From contig JAVJVK010000004.1 of the NCBI GenBank assembly GCA_040221175.1, positions 1 to 64,000 of the forward strand: DNA of 64,000 nucleotides, given 5' to 3'. The number at the start of each line of letters is the position of its first letter. Positions within the stretch are counted from its first letter, which is position 1. A program made the translations under genes and the position numbers. Positions 8,230 through 16,529 of this stretch are shown here, one piece after another. The notes below the pieces were generated by a model, which did not search any database, had not been told where the DNA came from, and worked only from the letters and a program-made list of their open reading frames with translations. Source of the DNA: Phycisphaerales bacterium. GTDB taxonomy: Bacteria; Planctomycetota; Phycisphaerae; Phycisphaerales; UBA1924.

Positions 8230-8556
8230 ATGCTCGACCAGAACCACGCGTCGACCGGCCGCGCCGAAGCCGAAGAGAGCAAGCCCAAGATCCGCACGCT
8301 GGCCAAGCTCGGCGTGACGCCCGAGGATGATTCCGGCTGGCGCCGGCATTCTCAGCTCACCGGGCAGGGCGCTACGCACGTGAAGAGCTTCCACTGCAAG
8401 CTCCAGGGCGATGCGCTGAGCCACCTCGACTCGCAGATCAACGCATGGCTCGAGACCCACGAGGACTGCGAGATCAAGCTGGTGACCACCCAGGTGGGCG
8501 AATGGAGCGACACGCTGGGCAAGGCCTGCCATCTGATCGTCCAGGTCTGGGTATAA
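8230..8556 (+). CDS. hypothetical protein, 108 residues
   Basis: Function not recognised. Residues 1-25 are polar and probably flexible. Residues 45-108 form a compact alpha/beta pattern ('THVKSFHCKLQGDALSHLDSQINAWLETHEDCEIKLVTTQVG' then 'HLIVQVWV'), like small planctomycetal proteins that bind a partner rather than catalyse. Two Cys (about 56 and 77) and several His are present without a metal motif. GGGAG lies just upstream of the ATG. A 158-bp leader with several small hairpins separates it from the phosphoesterase-like gene. Confidence 0.65.
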   Translation: MLDQNHASTGRAEAEESKPKIRTLAKLGVTPEDDSGWRRHSQLTGQGATHVKSFHCKLQGDALSHLDSQINAWLETHEDCEIKLVTTQVGEWSDTLGKACHLIVQVWV

Positions 8557-8618
8557 CGACTCGGGCAATTCTCGCCATCGGCTGAGCCTGGCTGCCATGA
8601 CACGCCGATATCCCCGGC

Positions 8619-10418
8619 GTGTGTGGTATCGTTGCAATTGCACGCGGCGCGGGCGTGGACATTTCGGTGTCTCGGTCGCAAGCCGTGCGCATGCGGGATG
8701 CGCTGGCTCATCGAGGCCCCGACGGCGCTGGGGTGTGGCATGCGCCGGGGGTCTTCCTGGGTCAGCGGCGGCTGGAGGTCATCGCGCCGGGTGAGGCCGG
8801 CCGCCAGCCGATGGCGTCCAGCGATGGGCGATGGATGGTGGTGTACAACGGCGAGCTGTACAACGACCCCGAACTGCGCGGCCGATTGGCGCTCGAGGGG
8901 CACGCTCCCGACTCGCCCAGCGATACCGCCACGCTCTGCCAGGTGCTTTCGGCATGGGGGCCTCACGGCCTCCGCCGATGCCGGGGCATGTTTGCAATCG
9001 TCGCCTACGACACACTCGAAGAGCGTCTGGTCCTGGCGCGCGATCCGCTGGGCATCAAGCCGTTGGTCTACGCATGGGCCCAACCACCCGATGGGAGCGG
9101 GCCGGAACTCGTGGTGGCCAGCGAAGTCACCGCCCTGTTCGAACACCCCCACCTTTCTCCAAGGGTCGACCCGCTCGGGCTGGCCGCGTATCTGTGCACG
9201 ATCCGGCTGAGCACCGAAGGGCGGACGCTGTTCGACGGCGTGTCGATGCTGCCGCCGGGCCACGTGCTGGAGTTTGATCTCCGCGATTGCGCCATGCCGC
9301 GTCGGCAATGGCAGCTTCCCATCGAAGGTGAGCCCGCGGACGACCTGCGCAGCATCGTTGAAGATTCGGTCTCCCAGCACCTGCGATCGGACGTGCCCGT
9401 GTGCCTCCTGCTGAGCGGTGGATTGGACAGCACCATCATCGCCGCGACGACGCGGGCCCACCGGAGGCGACTGCCCACGTTCGCTGCCGGCGGAGAAGAA
9501 GACGGCACCGAGAGCGATACGGCATACGCCGCCCGACTGGCCGAACAGTGGCAACTGCCCCACCACGCCATCCAGATGACGCCCGATCGATTTGTGTCTG
9601 GCGTCCGGACGCTCATCGAACGAACCGGCCAGCCCGTCAGCACGCCCAACGAAATCGCGATCCACGCACTGGGCTGCGCCATCCGAGCCGGTGGCTGCAA
9701 GGTCGTATTGACCGGTGAGGGAGCCGATGAACTCTTTGGCGGCTATCACGGCCCGCTCATGCAGGCGGCAGCGTACGTTGACGCCGGTGGAGATGATCCG
9801 GCCGTCGCGTTCCTGGTGCAGAATGCCTGGGTCCCGCCACAATTGCTGCCAAGGCTGTTGAGTCCGAAGCTCGCGAGGATCGCCGAGTTCGGCGGCTGGC
9901 TCGTCCAGGCATATCGCGATGCGTACGAGCACGAGGCGGCGCGACCGGGGCCAACGCTCGGCCCGCGCGACGAGGCGTTGCGTGCGCACATGCGTCTGGT
10001 TCGTCGCACCAACCTCACGGGCCTGCTCCAGCGCGTCGACAGCACGCTCTCGCAGTCGGGCGTTGAAGGGCGCACGCCCCTGGCCGATCGCGTCGTCGCC
10101 GCCATCGCGGATCAACTGCCGATGGACCAGAAGTTCGATCCCACGCTACCGGCCCATCAGGGCACGAAGGTGGCTCTACGGGCTGCCTTTGCAAACGTTG
10201 TTCCGCCGGAGATCCTTCGACGTCCCAAGGCGAGCTTCCCGCTGCCCTTCCAGAACTGGCTCGCACCCTTGCTTGCGGATCTGGCCGATGATCCCCTCGT
10301 CGAGGAGTTTTTTGATCGAGCCACGTTCGAGCGTGTGGCGAGCGATCCCGGGGAGCACTGGCAGTTGGCCTGGCCCATGGTGAACGTCGGGCTCTGGGCG
10401 AGGCGGTGGTTCGGCTAA
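8619..10418 (+). CDS. asnB: asparagine synthase (glutamine-hydrolysing)
   Basis: 599 residues; makes asparagine from aspartate, ATP and glutamine. The N-terminal class II glutaminase domain starts with the nucleophile Cys2 (MCGIVAIARGAG), with 'LAHRGPDGAGVW' (29-40) and 'VVYNGELYND' (74-83). The synthetase half has the PP-loop SGGLDS at 266-271 and 'GEGADELFGGY' near 365. The start is GTG, required so that Cys2 becomes N-terminal. GATATC lies six bases upstream and no Shine-Dalgarno sequence is seen. Family members also amidate cell-wall or metabolite substrates, so asparagine as the true product is likely but not proven. Confidence 0.9.
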   Translation: MCGIVAIARGAGVDISVSRSQAVRMRDALAHRGPDGAGVWHAPGVFLGQRRLEVIAPGEAGRQPMASSDGRWMVVYNGELYNDPELRGRLALEGHAPDSPSDTATLCQVLSAWGPHGLRRCRGMFAIVAYDTLEERLVLARDPLGIKPLVYAWAQPPDGSGPELVVASEVTALFEHPHLSPRVDPLGLAAYLCTIRLSTEGRTLFDGVSMLPPGHVLEFDLRDCAMPRRQWQLPIEGEPADDLRSIVEDSVSQHLRSDVPVCLLLSGGLDSTIIAATTRAHRRRLPTFAAGGEEDGTESDTAYAARLAEQWQLPHHAIQMTPDRFVSGVRTLIERTGQPVSTPNEIAIHALGCAIRAGGCKVVLTGEGADELFGGYHGPLMQAAAYVDAGGDDPAVAFLVQNAWVPPQLLPRLLSPKLARIAEFGGWLVQAYRDAYEHEAARPGPTLGPRDEALRAHMRLVRRTNLTGLLQRVDSTLSQSGVEGRTPLADRVVAAIADQLPMDQKFDPTLPAHQGTKVALRAAFANVVPPEILRRPKASFPLPFQNWLAPLLADLADDPLVEEFFDRATFERVASDPGEHWQLAWPMVNVGLWARRWFG

Positions 10419-10424
10419 GACCAA

Positions 10425-10787
10425 CTAGGAGGCCTGGGCCTTGGTGAGGTCCTCGCAGGCGGCAAAGAGCCCCGCCAATGCGTGCTTCGCGTGATCGCTC
10501 AGGTCTACGAATTTGAGGCCGATCTCTCGCGTGAACATCGTGGGGCGCGTCGACCAGGCCAGCGTCACGCGGAGCGGGAGCACCTCGGTCATGCCGTGCA
10601 GCTCGACCTCGAACGGTCCATAGGTCTCCAGGGGCGGCCAAGGCTTGCCGCGCACGCGAATGCCCCCCGGCCCGATATCCATGACCCGACCAAGAGTCGT
10701 ACGCAGGTGGCGGATCTCGATTCGACCGACGCTGCGGCGATCCGAGGCCTTGAGCCAATGGGCATGAGAGCGGTAGACGTCGTGCAT
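10425..10787 (-). CDS. PilZ domain protein
   Basis: 120 residues, essentially one PilZ domain, the c-di-GMP receptor module. The arginine motif is present (DRRSVGR, about 16-22), and the second motif appears as 'DIGPGGIRV' (consensus D/NxSxxG, with Ser replaced by Gly). The strands 'FEVELHGMTEVLPLRVTLAW' and 'IGLKFVDL' complete the barrel. A soluble adaptor acting on motility, pili or exopolysaccharide is probable. It is convergent with asnB, six bases apart. The ATG at 10787 is chosen because the frame upstream lacks family similarity. Confidence 0.8.
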   Translation of the reverse strand: MHDVYRSHAHWLKASDRRSVGRIEIRHLRTTLGRVMDIGPGGIRVRGKPWPPLETYGPFEVELHGMTEVLPLRVTLAWSTRPTMFTREIGLKFVDLSDHAKHALAGLFAACEDLTKAQAS

Positions 10788-10921
10788 GATCCTTGCAGAT
10801 CGACACGCCGTGGCGGATTCGTCGGTTGACGCGGTGCGCCACCGCCCCCATGGGTGGATTTGAACCGGTTGTGACAGCCGTGCCGGCTTGATCGGCCCCG
10901 GCGTGTGGTCTATGACAGGCG

Positions 10922-11299
10922 ATGCCCGATCCGAGCCTGCTCGAAGCCTTCCCAACGCCGGTTGACACGCCCTTCACGGTGGAGCACGTGGCCGAGGAGT
11001 TCACATCCCTGTGCCCGAAGACGGGGCATCCCGACTTTGGCGAGGTCGTGGTCGTGTTTCAGCCCGCGGCGGGCAGTTCGGGCGGGCTGTGCGTTGAGTT
11101 GAAGAGCTTGAAGATGTACCTGCAGTCGTTCCGCAACGAGGGCATCTTCTACGAAGCCGTCACGAATCGCATCCGGGACGACCTGTCCGAGTTGATGCAG
11201 CCGACCTGGTTGCGCGTCACCACCCACTGGCGGGGCCGCGGCGGAATACGTTCAGTGATCAGGGCCGATCACGGCACGGTCCCTCCCAACGTCGCCTGA
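10922..11299 (+). CDS. queF: NADPH-dependent 7-cyano-7-deazaguanine reductase
   Basis: 125 residues, the unimodular QueF size. It reduces preQ0 to preQ1 in queuosine synthesis. Landmarks: 'EFTSLCPKTGHPDFGEVVVVF' with catalytic Cys32 and Asp39, 'CVELKSLKMYLQSFRNEGIFYEAVTNRI' (the QueF signature with ELKSLK and E-x-x-x-N), and the C-terminal 'TTHWRGRGGI'. Its pathway partners queC and queE lie 17 kb away. The start lacks a Shine-Dalgarno sequence, but TATGAC sits five bases upstream. Confidence 0.95.
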   Translation: MPDPSLLEAFPTPVDTPFTVEHVAEEFTSLCPKTGHPDFGEVVVVFQPAAGSSGGLCVELKSLKMYLQSFRNEGIFYEAVTNRIRDDLSELMQPTWLRVTTHWRGRGGIRSVIRADHGTVPPNVA

Positions 11300-11331
11300 C
11301 CGTCCCCCGACCGAAAGCGAGTTTGCATCCC

Positions 11332-12318
11332 ATGAGCGGTACACCCAAGCGAGTCCTCCTCTGCGACGTCTGCGAGGGCGAGCACGTCAGCGGTCCGTTT
11401 GCGATCATCAACGCGCAGCTCGGCAAGACGCGCACCGACAAGCTCTACCTCCGCTGCCTGCTCTCTGACAAGTCAGGCACGGCTCCCGGACGCATGTGGT
11501 CGATCGATGAGTCGGCGTACAACCGGCTGCCGGCGGAAGGGTTCGTGTGGGTGGAAGGCGATGCCCAAGCCTACCAGGGCGAGATGCAGATCATCATCCA
11601 GTCGATCGATCCGTTCGATCCCAACGAGGAGATGATCCGCGAGTTGCTGCCCGCCTCCAAGCGAAACCCAGACGAAATGTTCGCCGAGTTGGGCGCGATA
11701 TTCGATACCCTCGAACATCCTTCCGCACAGAAGCTGGCGCGGGCGTTCCTCGATGACCAGCCGCTGATGTCGGCGTTCCGCACGGCTCCGGCGGCCAAGG
11801 TATTGCACCACGCCTATCTGGGCGGCTTGCTCGAGCACACGCTGCAATTGTGCAAGCTCGCCGACCGCATGCTGCCCTTGTATCCGGACCTCAATCGCGA
11901 CCTGATCCTGCTCGGACTGTTCCTGCACGACATCGCCAAGACCCGTGAATTGAAGTATGACCGGGCGTTTGACTACTCCGATCGCGGCCTGCTGGTTGGC
12001 CACATTGTCGATGGCGTGATCCTGCTGCGCGAGAAGGTGTATCAGGACGGGATCGACATGCCCCCGAACGCCATCATGGTGCTCGAGCACATCATCCTCT
12101 CGCATCATGGCGTGCCCGAATACGGCGCAGCGAAGATCCCCTCCACGCCCGAGGCCATCTTCGTATCCAACTTAGACGATCTGGACGCCAAGACGGAAAT
12201 GGCCCTGGTGGCCGCCAAGAGAGATCGCACCGATGGACCGGACCTGCGCGGGCCCTTCACCGAGAAGCACTGGGCCCTGAATACCCGCGTGTATCGCCCC
12301 GATCCGCTGCGCGAATAG
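11332..12318 (+). CDS. YhaM-like 3'-5' exonuclease, OB-fold plus HD domain
   Basis: 328 residues. The N-terminal OB-fold-like domain (8-95: 'GPFAIINAQLGKTRTDKLYLRCLLSDKSG', 'FVWVEGDAQAYQGEMQIIIQSI') resembles the nucleic-acid-binding half of Bacillus YhaM/CbfI. The HD phosphohydrolase domain has 'LHHAYLGGLLEHT' (158-170), the His-Asp pair in 'LFLHDIAKT' (199-200) and 'HIILSHHG' (about 250). Family members trim RNA or single-stranded DNA 3' ends. The cysteines of 'LLCDVCEGEH' at 9-18 are unusual. The ATG at 11332 is preferred over the TTG nine bases upstream. Confidence 0.8.
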   Translation: MSGTPKRVLLCDVCEGEHVSGPFAIINAQLGKTRTDKLYLRCLLSDKSGTAPGRMWSIDESAYNRLPAEGFVWVEGDAQAYQGEMQIIIQSIDPFDPNEEMIRELLPASKRNPDEMFAELGAIFDTLEHPSAQKLARAFLDDQPLMSAFRTAPAAKVLHHAYLGGLLEHTLQLCKLADRMLPLYPDLNRDLILLGLFLHDIAKTRELKYDRAFDYSDRGLLVGHIVDGVILLREKVYQDGIDMPPNAIMVLEHIILSHHGVPEYGAAKIPSTPEAIFVSNLDDLDAKTEMALVAAKRDRTDGPDLRGPFTEKHWALNTRVYRPDPLRE

Positions 12319-12347
12319 TGCGCCCATTGCCGGGGATACCATTGGGT

Positions 12348-13061
12348 ATGAGCGACGAGATCGCCATCCAGGTCAACTTCGGCAAGCCCATGCCGCTCTT
12401 CCCGCTGGGCGTCGTGGCCCTCATGCCCCAGCAGGTGGCGCCGTTCCACATCTTCGAGCCGCGCTATCGCCAGATGATCGGCGATGCCCTCGACGGCTCG
12501 GGTCAGATCGCCATGGCCACGTACGACACGAGCAACCTGCAATCGTTCGACTACAGCGGCGAATCATTGCCGCTGCGTCCGGCGGTGTGCATCGGGCAGG
12601 TGTTCCAGCACGAGAAGCTCCCCGATGGGCACTACAACATCCTGCTCCAGGGCATCTGCCGGGCCAGAATCGTCGACGAGCATCCGCCCGAGGGTGAGCG
12701 GCGGTATCGCACCGCATACCTCGAGCCGCTCGACCTGCCGGGCCAGAGCGTCGAGAGCCTTGAAACCGCTCGGCAGAAGCTCACCGAGCACCTGACTGCG
12801 TGGCCGCTCCAACAGCTCCGCACGGCCTCCTGGGTGGTGGAGCGACTGGAGAACGAGCAGATCCCCGACTCGGCGGCGTTCGAGCTCGTGTGCTTCTCAC
12901 TCTTTACGGATCCTGAATTGCGATATCAGCTCTTAGCCGAGCCCGATGCGCAGCGACGCGTTCAACTGGTCGAGCTTGCGCTCCGCGACATGGCTCGGAT
13001 TATTCGCAACGCCGCGGCACAGCACCCCGAACGCTGGCCCAAGGGCGTGAGCTGGAACTGA
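12348..13061 (+). CDS. Lon N-terminal (substrate-binding) domain protein
   Basis: 237 residues; only the N-terminal LON domain, without AAA or protease parts. Typical opening 'MPLFPLGVVALMPQQVAPFHIFEPRYRQMIGDALD' (19-53) and later 'GICRARIVDEHPPEGERRYRTAYLEPLD', followed by a helical half 'LTAWPLQQL...VVERLENEQIPDSAAFELVCFSL'. Such stand-alone forms have no settled function; substrate binding or adaptor roles are proposed. TACCAT lies five bases before the ATG and there is no Shine-Dalgarno sequence, so transcription may start at the codon. A GTG 30 bases upstream is less likely. Confidence 0.85.
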   Translation: MSDEIAIQVNFGKPMPLFPLGVVALMPQQVAPFHIFEPRYRQMIGDALDGSGQIAMATYDTSNLQSFDYSGESLPLRPAVCIGQVFQHEKLPDGHYNILLQGICRARIVDEHPPEGERRYRTAYLEPLDLPGQSVESLETARQKLTEHLTAWPLQQLRTASWVVERLENEQIPDSAAFELVCFSLFTDPELRYQLLAEPDAQRRVQLVELALRDMARIIRNAAAQHPERWPKGVSWN

Positions 13062-13084
13062 GCGTTTCCCCGCAAGCGTCGGAA

Positions 13085-14194
13085 TTACACGTTGAACAGG
13101 AAGTGGCAGACGTCACCGTCACGCATGACGTAGTCCTTGCCCTCCACGCGCATCTTGCCCGCTTCCTTGATGGCCTTCTCGCTGCCGTACTGATCGAGCA
13201 CGTCCACGCTGTAGATGTTGGCGCGGATGAATCCTCGCTCGAAGTCCGTATGGATGACACCGGCCGCCTGTGGGGCCGTCGCACCCTGACGCACCGTCCA
13301 GGCCCTGATTTCCTTCTCGCCGGCGGTGTAGAAGCTCTGCAAGCCAAGGAGCCGGTAGGCCTCGCGCGCCAGCTTCGCCAATGCCGGCTCGTCCATCCCG
13401 TAATCGGCCAGCATTTCCACCTTGTCGGCTGGATCGAGTTCGGCCAGTTCGCTCTCGATCTTGGCGCAGACGGGTACGAACGCGTTTCCTTCGCTGCGTG
13501 CATGCGCCGCGACCAGTTGTGCCATGTCTCCCTGGCCGGCGGCATCGCTTTCGTCGACGTTGGCGATGTACAGGATGGGCTTTGCGGTGATCAGACCCAG
13601 GCCCCTCCAGGCCTTTCGCTGCTCGGCATCGATGATGCTTTCGGCAATCACCCGTGCGGGCCTGCCTTCATCCAGGACGGGCTTGATCTTCTGCAGCACC
13701 GCGAACCGGGCCACCGCCTCGGGCTCGCGACTCTTGGCGGCGCGCTCGGCCTTGGACAGTGCGCTCTCGACGGCCTGGAGATCGGCCAGCAGCAGTTCGC
13801 TGTTGATGGTCGCGATATCGCGCATCGGATCGACCGAGCCATCGACGTGCAGGATTTCCTCACCGCCGGGTGCCTTGGTGAAGCACCGCACGACCTGAGC
13901 GATGGCGTCGACCTCGCGGATGTTGCTCAAGAATGCATTGCCCTTGCCCGCGCCCTCGCTCGCCCCGCGCACCAGGCCGGCGATATCCACCAGCCGCATG
14001 ACGGCGGGAATGACCTTCTGGGTCTTGATGTGCTTTTCGATGCGGGCGAGGTTCGGGTCGGGGATGGGCACGATGCCGACGTTGGGCTCGATAGTGGCAA
14101 ACGGGTAGTTCGCCGCCAGAGCGCCGGCATTCGTCAATGCGTTGAAGAGGGTCGACTTGCCGACGTTGGGCAGTCCGACGATGCCTGCGTCCAT
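13085..14194 (-). CDS. ychF: ribosome-associated P-loop NTPase YchF
   Basis: 369 residues, Obg-like family, usual length. P-loop 'GLPNVGKST' at 7-15, switch region '[21 protein letters not shown]' near 68-88, and the C-terminal TGS domain ('[39 protein letters not shown]', ending '[11 protein letters not shown]'). Family members hydrolyse ATP in preference to GTP and act at the ribosome in stress responses. Isolated gene, convergent with the Lon-N gene. The tRNA-Arg gene lies upstream on the other strand. Confidence 0.95.
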   Translation of the reverse strand: MDAGIVGLPNVGKSTLFNALTNAGALAANYPFATIEPNVGIVPIPDPNLARIEKHIKTQKVIPAVMRLVDIAGLVRGASEGAGKGNAFLSNIREVDAIAQVVRCFTKAPGGEEILHVDGSVDPMRDIATINSELLLADLQAVESALSKAERAAKSREPEAVARFAVLQKIKPVLDEGRPARVIAESIIDAEQRKAWRGLGLITAKPILYIANVDESDAAGQGDMAQLVAAHARSEGNAFVPVCAKIESELAELDPADKVEMLADYGMDEPALAKLAREAYRLLGLQSFYTAGEKEIRAWTVRQGATAPQAAGVIHTDFERGFIRANIYSVDVLDQYGSEKAIKEAGKMRVEGKDYVMRDGDVCHFLFNV

Positions 14195-14366
14195 GGGGTG
14201 GGGTTCCGGTGCTTGGGGCGTTTCGATCTGAAAGGGGCAAAGGTATGCGCGCCCGCGTCCATCTTGCGGTTATCTGGCGGCCCAATCCGCCCCGCGCCTG
14301 GCCCGAGGACCGATCTCGTGGTCTACTTGCCGGTGAGGTCCGGGGTACACTGTCGCCTGAACGCGA

Positions 14367-14749
14367 GCGCTCGTAGCTCAGCAGGACAGAGCAACGGTTT
14401 CCTTCGGCAAGAGGGGCCCGGCCCGGAAACGGGCCGAGGCGAACCGGGTGAACTCGGGGAAACCCCACCCACGATCTGGTCGTGGCGGGCAATCCCGAGC
14501 CGAGCCGTCGGCGGGGCCCGGGCACGCTCCGAGAGCGAGTCTGGTGCTGGCGGAAGGTGTAGAGACCAGCAGGTGAGCCGCCCCGGCAATACCCCTGCAC
14601 CGGCGGTGGTTGATGCCACCAACGGAAGCGCCCGGCGCCCTCCCCGGCACGCAACGACGCGCCGGCGGGCGAAGAGATGGTCCGGTCCGTGGCGAAAGCC
14701 TCGGGGTTACCGAAACCGTAGGTCGGAGGTTCGAGTCCTCCCGGGCGCG
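14367..14749 (+). tRNA. tRNA-Arg(CCU) interrupted by a group I intron
   Basis: Exons 14367-14403 and 14713-14749 join to a complete tRNA. The acceptor stem GCGCTCG/CGGGCGC has one G-U pair. The D arm is GCTC...GAGC and the anticodon stem ACGGT/ACCGT. The loop TTCCTAA carries anticodon CCU at 34-36. The variable loop is AGGTC, the T arm GGAGG-TTCGAGT-CCTCC, and the discriminator is G; CCA is not encoded. It reads the AGG codon. Without removal of 309 nt the anticodon loop cannot form. No second tRNA-Arg(CCU) gene is visible in the window, so if none exists elsewhere splicing would be needed to decode AGG. Confidence 0.9.
14404..14712 (+). ncRNA. group I self-splicing intron (IC3-like) in tRNA-Arg(CCU)
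   Basis: 309 nt inserted between tRNA positions 36 and 37. P1: exon UCCU plus intron UC pair with GAGGGG (14411-14416) across a GGCAA loop, placing the required U-G wobble at the 5' splice site (U14403-G14413). P2 is a stem GCCCG-GAAA-CGGGC (14421-14434). P4 pairs CTCGGG (14453-14458) with CCCGAG (14494-14499) in the Q-like element 'AATCCCGAGC'. The R-like element 'GGTGTAGAGACCA' (14556-14568) pairs with the S-like 'TGGTCC' (14678-14683) to form P7 (GACCA/TGGTC). The intron ends in G14712. No homing-endonuclease frame fits. Splice points are inferred from tRNA geometry. Confidence 0.88.
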
Positions 14750-14823
14750 TTGTACCAGGAAGCCGGCGAATGGAATGCCGGCGACACACCAGGACGGAGC
14801 CACAGCCTCTCGCGGAGGCGGGC

Positions 14824-15228
14824 ATGGCGCGGCATCGATTCTTTCTTCTCAGCCTCACGGGGCTTGCGCTCGTGGTCCAGGGCTGCACGGCGACCCGCAC
14901 CCACCAACGAACGCCCCGGCCGACCTTCGCGCAGGCTGCGCCGGCCTCGAGCACCGAGTCGTGGGCCAGCGTGATGCCCATGCCGGGCGTCGAACAAGAC
15001 TCGACGGCCCTGGCACGGCGCGACGTGGCGCTCGGCCTCCCGCCTCCGGGGTTCACCAGCGTCTCTGGTTCGTGGCGGCAGAACGAGCGACCATCGATCG
15101 ATCGGTACTGGCTGGTGCCGTTGCCTCGTTCTCCACGAACGCTCCTGTTCTTCACCAGCCCGGCGCAGCGCGAACGCCGTGCGCCACGGGTCCCCTACGG
15201 GGCCCATCCGTGGCACACGGCGTGGTAA
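14824..15228 (+). CDS. small lipoprotein, function unknown
   Basis: 134 residues. The signal segment 'RHRFFLLSLTGLALVV' is followed by lipobox VQGC with Cys21, so the mature protein is lipid-anchored. The rest is Pro/Arg/Ser-rich with no recognised fold ('SGSWRQNERPSIDRYWLVPLPRSPRTLLFFTSPAQRERR'). It lies 75 bp after the tRNA gene on the same strand. A start at 14770 would add 18 residues before the signal and is less likely. Confidence 0.65.
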   Translation: MARHRFFLLSLTGLALVVQGCTATRTHQRTPRPTFAQAAPASSTESWASVMPMPGVEQDSTALARRDVALGLPPPGFTSVSGSWRQNERPSIDRYWLVPLPRSPRTLLFFTSPAQRERRAPRVPYGAHPWHTAW

Positions 15229-15240
15229 CGAACGGCGTGT

Positions 15241-15259
15241 CGGCCTCCCGGTGAGGCCG
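15241..15259. terminator. hairpin between convergent genes
   Basis: Perfect seven-pair stem CGGCCTC/GAGGCCG with loop CCGGT, centred in the 47-bp gap between the lipoprotein gene and the fibro-slime gene. Position suggests a bidirectional terminator; T-runs are poor on both sides. Confidence 0.4.
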
Positions 15260-15275
15260 GCTGGTGAACGCTGGA

Positions 15276-16229
15276 TCAGTCGAACGCGGCGCTGTTGCTG
15301 GGCAACTCGACGGTGCGCAGACGCAGCGTGGTCTCGATTCGGAAGTTCGAGCGCGTGTAGTGGCGTTCGGCAAAGAACACCTTCAACTCGTACTCCCCAC
15401 CGTCTTCCAGGAAGTTCAGGCGGCTCAGGTCGACCGTCTGGCTGACGGCGCCGTGGACGCCGCCGATGTCGATCACCATCTTGCCGTCGATGAACACCCA
15501 GACGTCGTCATCGCCGAAGAACGTGAACGTGTTGTCCGCGTCTGCGTCGTAGACGAACTTGGTGGCCAGTTCGTAGGTGAAGTGGTAGTTGTGGCCCCAC
15601 TGGTCGCCCGCGGGGTTGCCGTACAGCTCACCATCGATGGGGAAGAACCCCTGGATGCCCTCCTGGCCGCTGTCGTCGTGCGCATGGAACACGTACCGGT
15701 CGGTGCCCGGCTCGCGCGTCAGCGTGATATCCACCGGCTTGGACAGGTTAACGCCCGGCACGTTGCGGAACCACTGGCTGAAGCTCTCGGCGCTCGTGAA
15801 GACGTTACCGCTCTGGGCGTCCAGCGTGCCATAGCTATCGCCCTCGCGGTTCTCCATGTAATCCACGTTGGACGCGAAGGGGAACATGCTGCGGCCCTGC
15901 TCGTCCTTGAACGCTCCGCTGATCTTGAAGCCCTTGTTGCCATCGCGCAGGGTGGGCTTGCCGTCCGAGTCCAGCTCGAAGGCGACCCAACCGACGCGCA
16001 GGCCGGTGTTGTACCGCTGGAAGTCCGGGTGCCCGCCCTCGGTGCTGGGACGGAAGTCGCGGACCGTGCCGGTCAGGACCAACTCGGTGGGCAGATCGGC
16101 GTAGGGATCCGAACTCTGCCCGTCCTGAGCGCTGGCCACGGTTGTGCCGCAGGCCAGAGCGACGATGCCGGCCACGCCGACCGCGCCTGCGGCCCGCACG
16201 ATCCGGCGAGAAGATTGACCATTTCGCAT
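15276..16229 (-). CDS. secreted fibro-slime domain protein
   Basis: 317 residues. The N-terminal signal peptide contains SRRIVRAAG and the hydrophobic 'AVGVAGIVALACGTTVASAQ' (about 10-36); the twin Arg could suit Tat export. The rest matches the fibro-slime domain (TIGR02148 type): 'LTGTVRDFRPSTEGGHPDFQ', 'FTYELATKFVYDADADNTFTFFGDDDVWVFIDGKMVIDIGGVHG' and 'LEVKVFFAERH'-like 'YELKVFFAERHYTRSNFRIETTL', the end of a PA14-like carbohydrate or adhesion module. Secreted or surface adhesin role is inferred. ATG 16229 is chosen because GGAGG sits eight bases upstream, inside the alternative ATG 16241. Confidence 0.85.
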   Translation of the reverse strand: MRNGQSSRRIVRAAGAVGVAGIVALACGTTVASAQDGQSSDPYADLPTELVLTGTVRDFRPSTEGGHPDFQRYNTGLRVGWVAFELDSDGKPTLRDGNKGFKISGAFKDEQGRSMFPFASNVDYMENREGDSYGTLDAQSGNVFTSAESFSQWFRNVPGVNLSKPVDITLTREPGTDRYVFHAHDDSGQEGIQGFFPIDGELYGNPAGDQWGHNYHFTYELATKFVYDADADNTFTFFGDDDVWVFIDGKMVIDIGGVHGAVSQTVDLSRLNFLEDGGEYELKVFFAERHYTRSNFRIETTLRLRTVELPSNSAAFD

Positions 16230-16529
16230 CGTTGCCTCCATGCCGGAACATCCGGCGTACGTCACGCACCCCCACACGGGGTGCTGGAATCCACGCCTAC
16301 ACCCTCGATTGCGCGCTCGCAGGCGGCCACGCGTCGCACGAAATTCCTGCCTGCGAGTTGGCCGGATGTGCGGGATGGGAAACCCCGCCGGATCGGCCTG
16401 GGCCGATTCCAACGTCTGGGGCCGCCAACCGTCGATGTAAACGACAGGCCGTAGCCGTTCCCGGACGCCGTGCTCGCGTAGGCTGGGGCCATCCAATCGG
16501 GTCGGTCGAGATACATCGGAGACGCACGC
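16230..16529. other. 300-bp divergent intergenic region before murA
   Basis: Holds the promoters of the fibro-slime gene (minus) and murA (plus). A perfect seven-pair hairpin GCACCCC-CACAC-GGGGTGC lies at 16266-16284 in the fibro-slime leader. TAGGCT near 16482 is a possible -10 element for murA, about 40 bases before its ATG. No coding frame is supported. Confidence 0.5.

Noticed and set aside
13103-14974. 623-codon plus-strand frame spanning ychF antisense and the tRNA
   Set aside because: It runs through the tRNA-Arg exons and intron and has no protein features; it is a GC-bias artefact.
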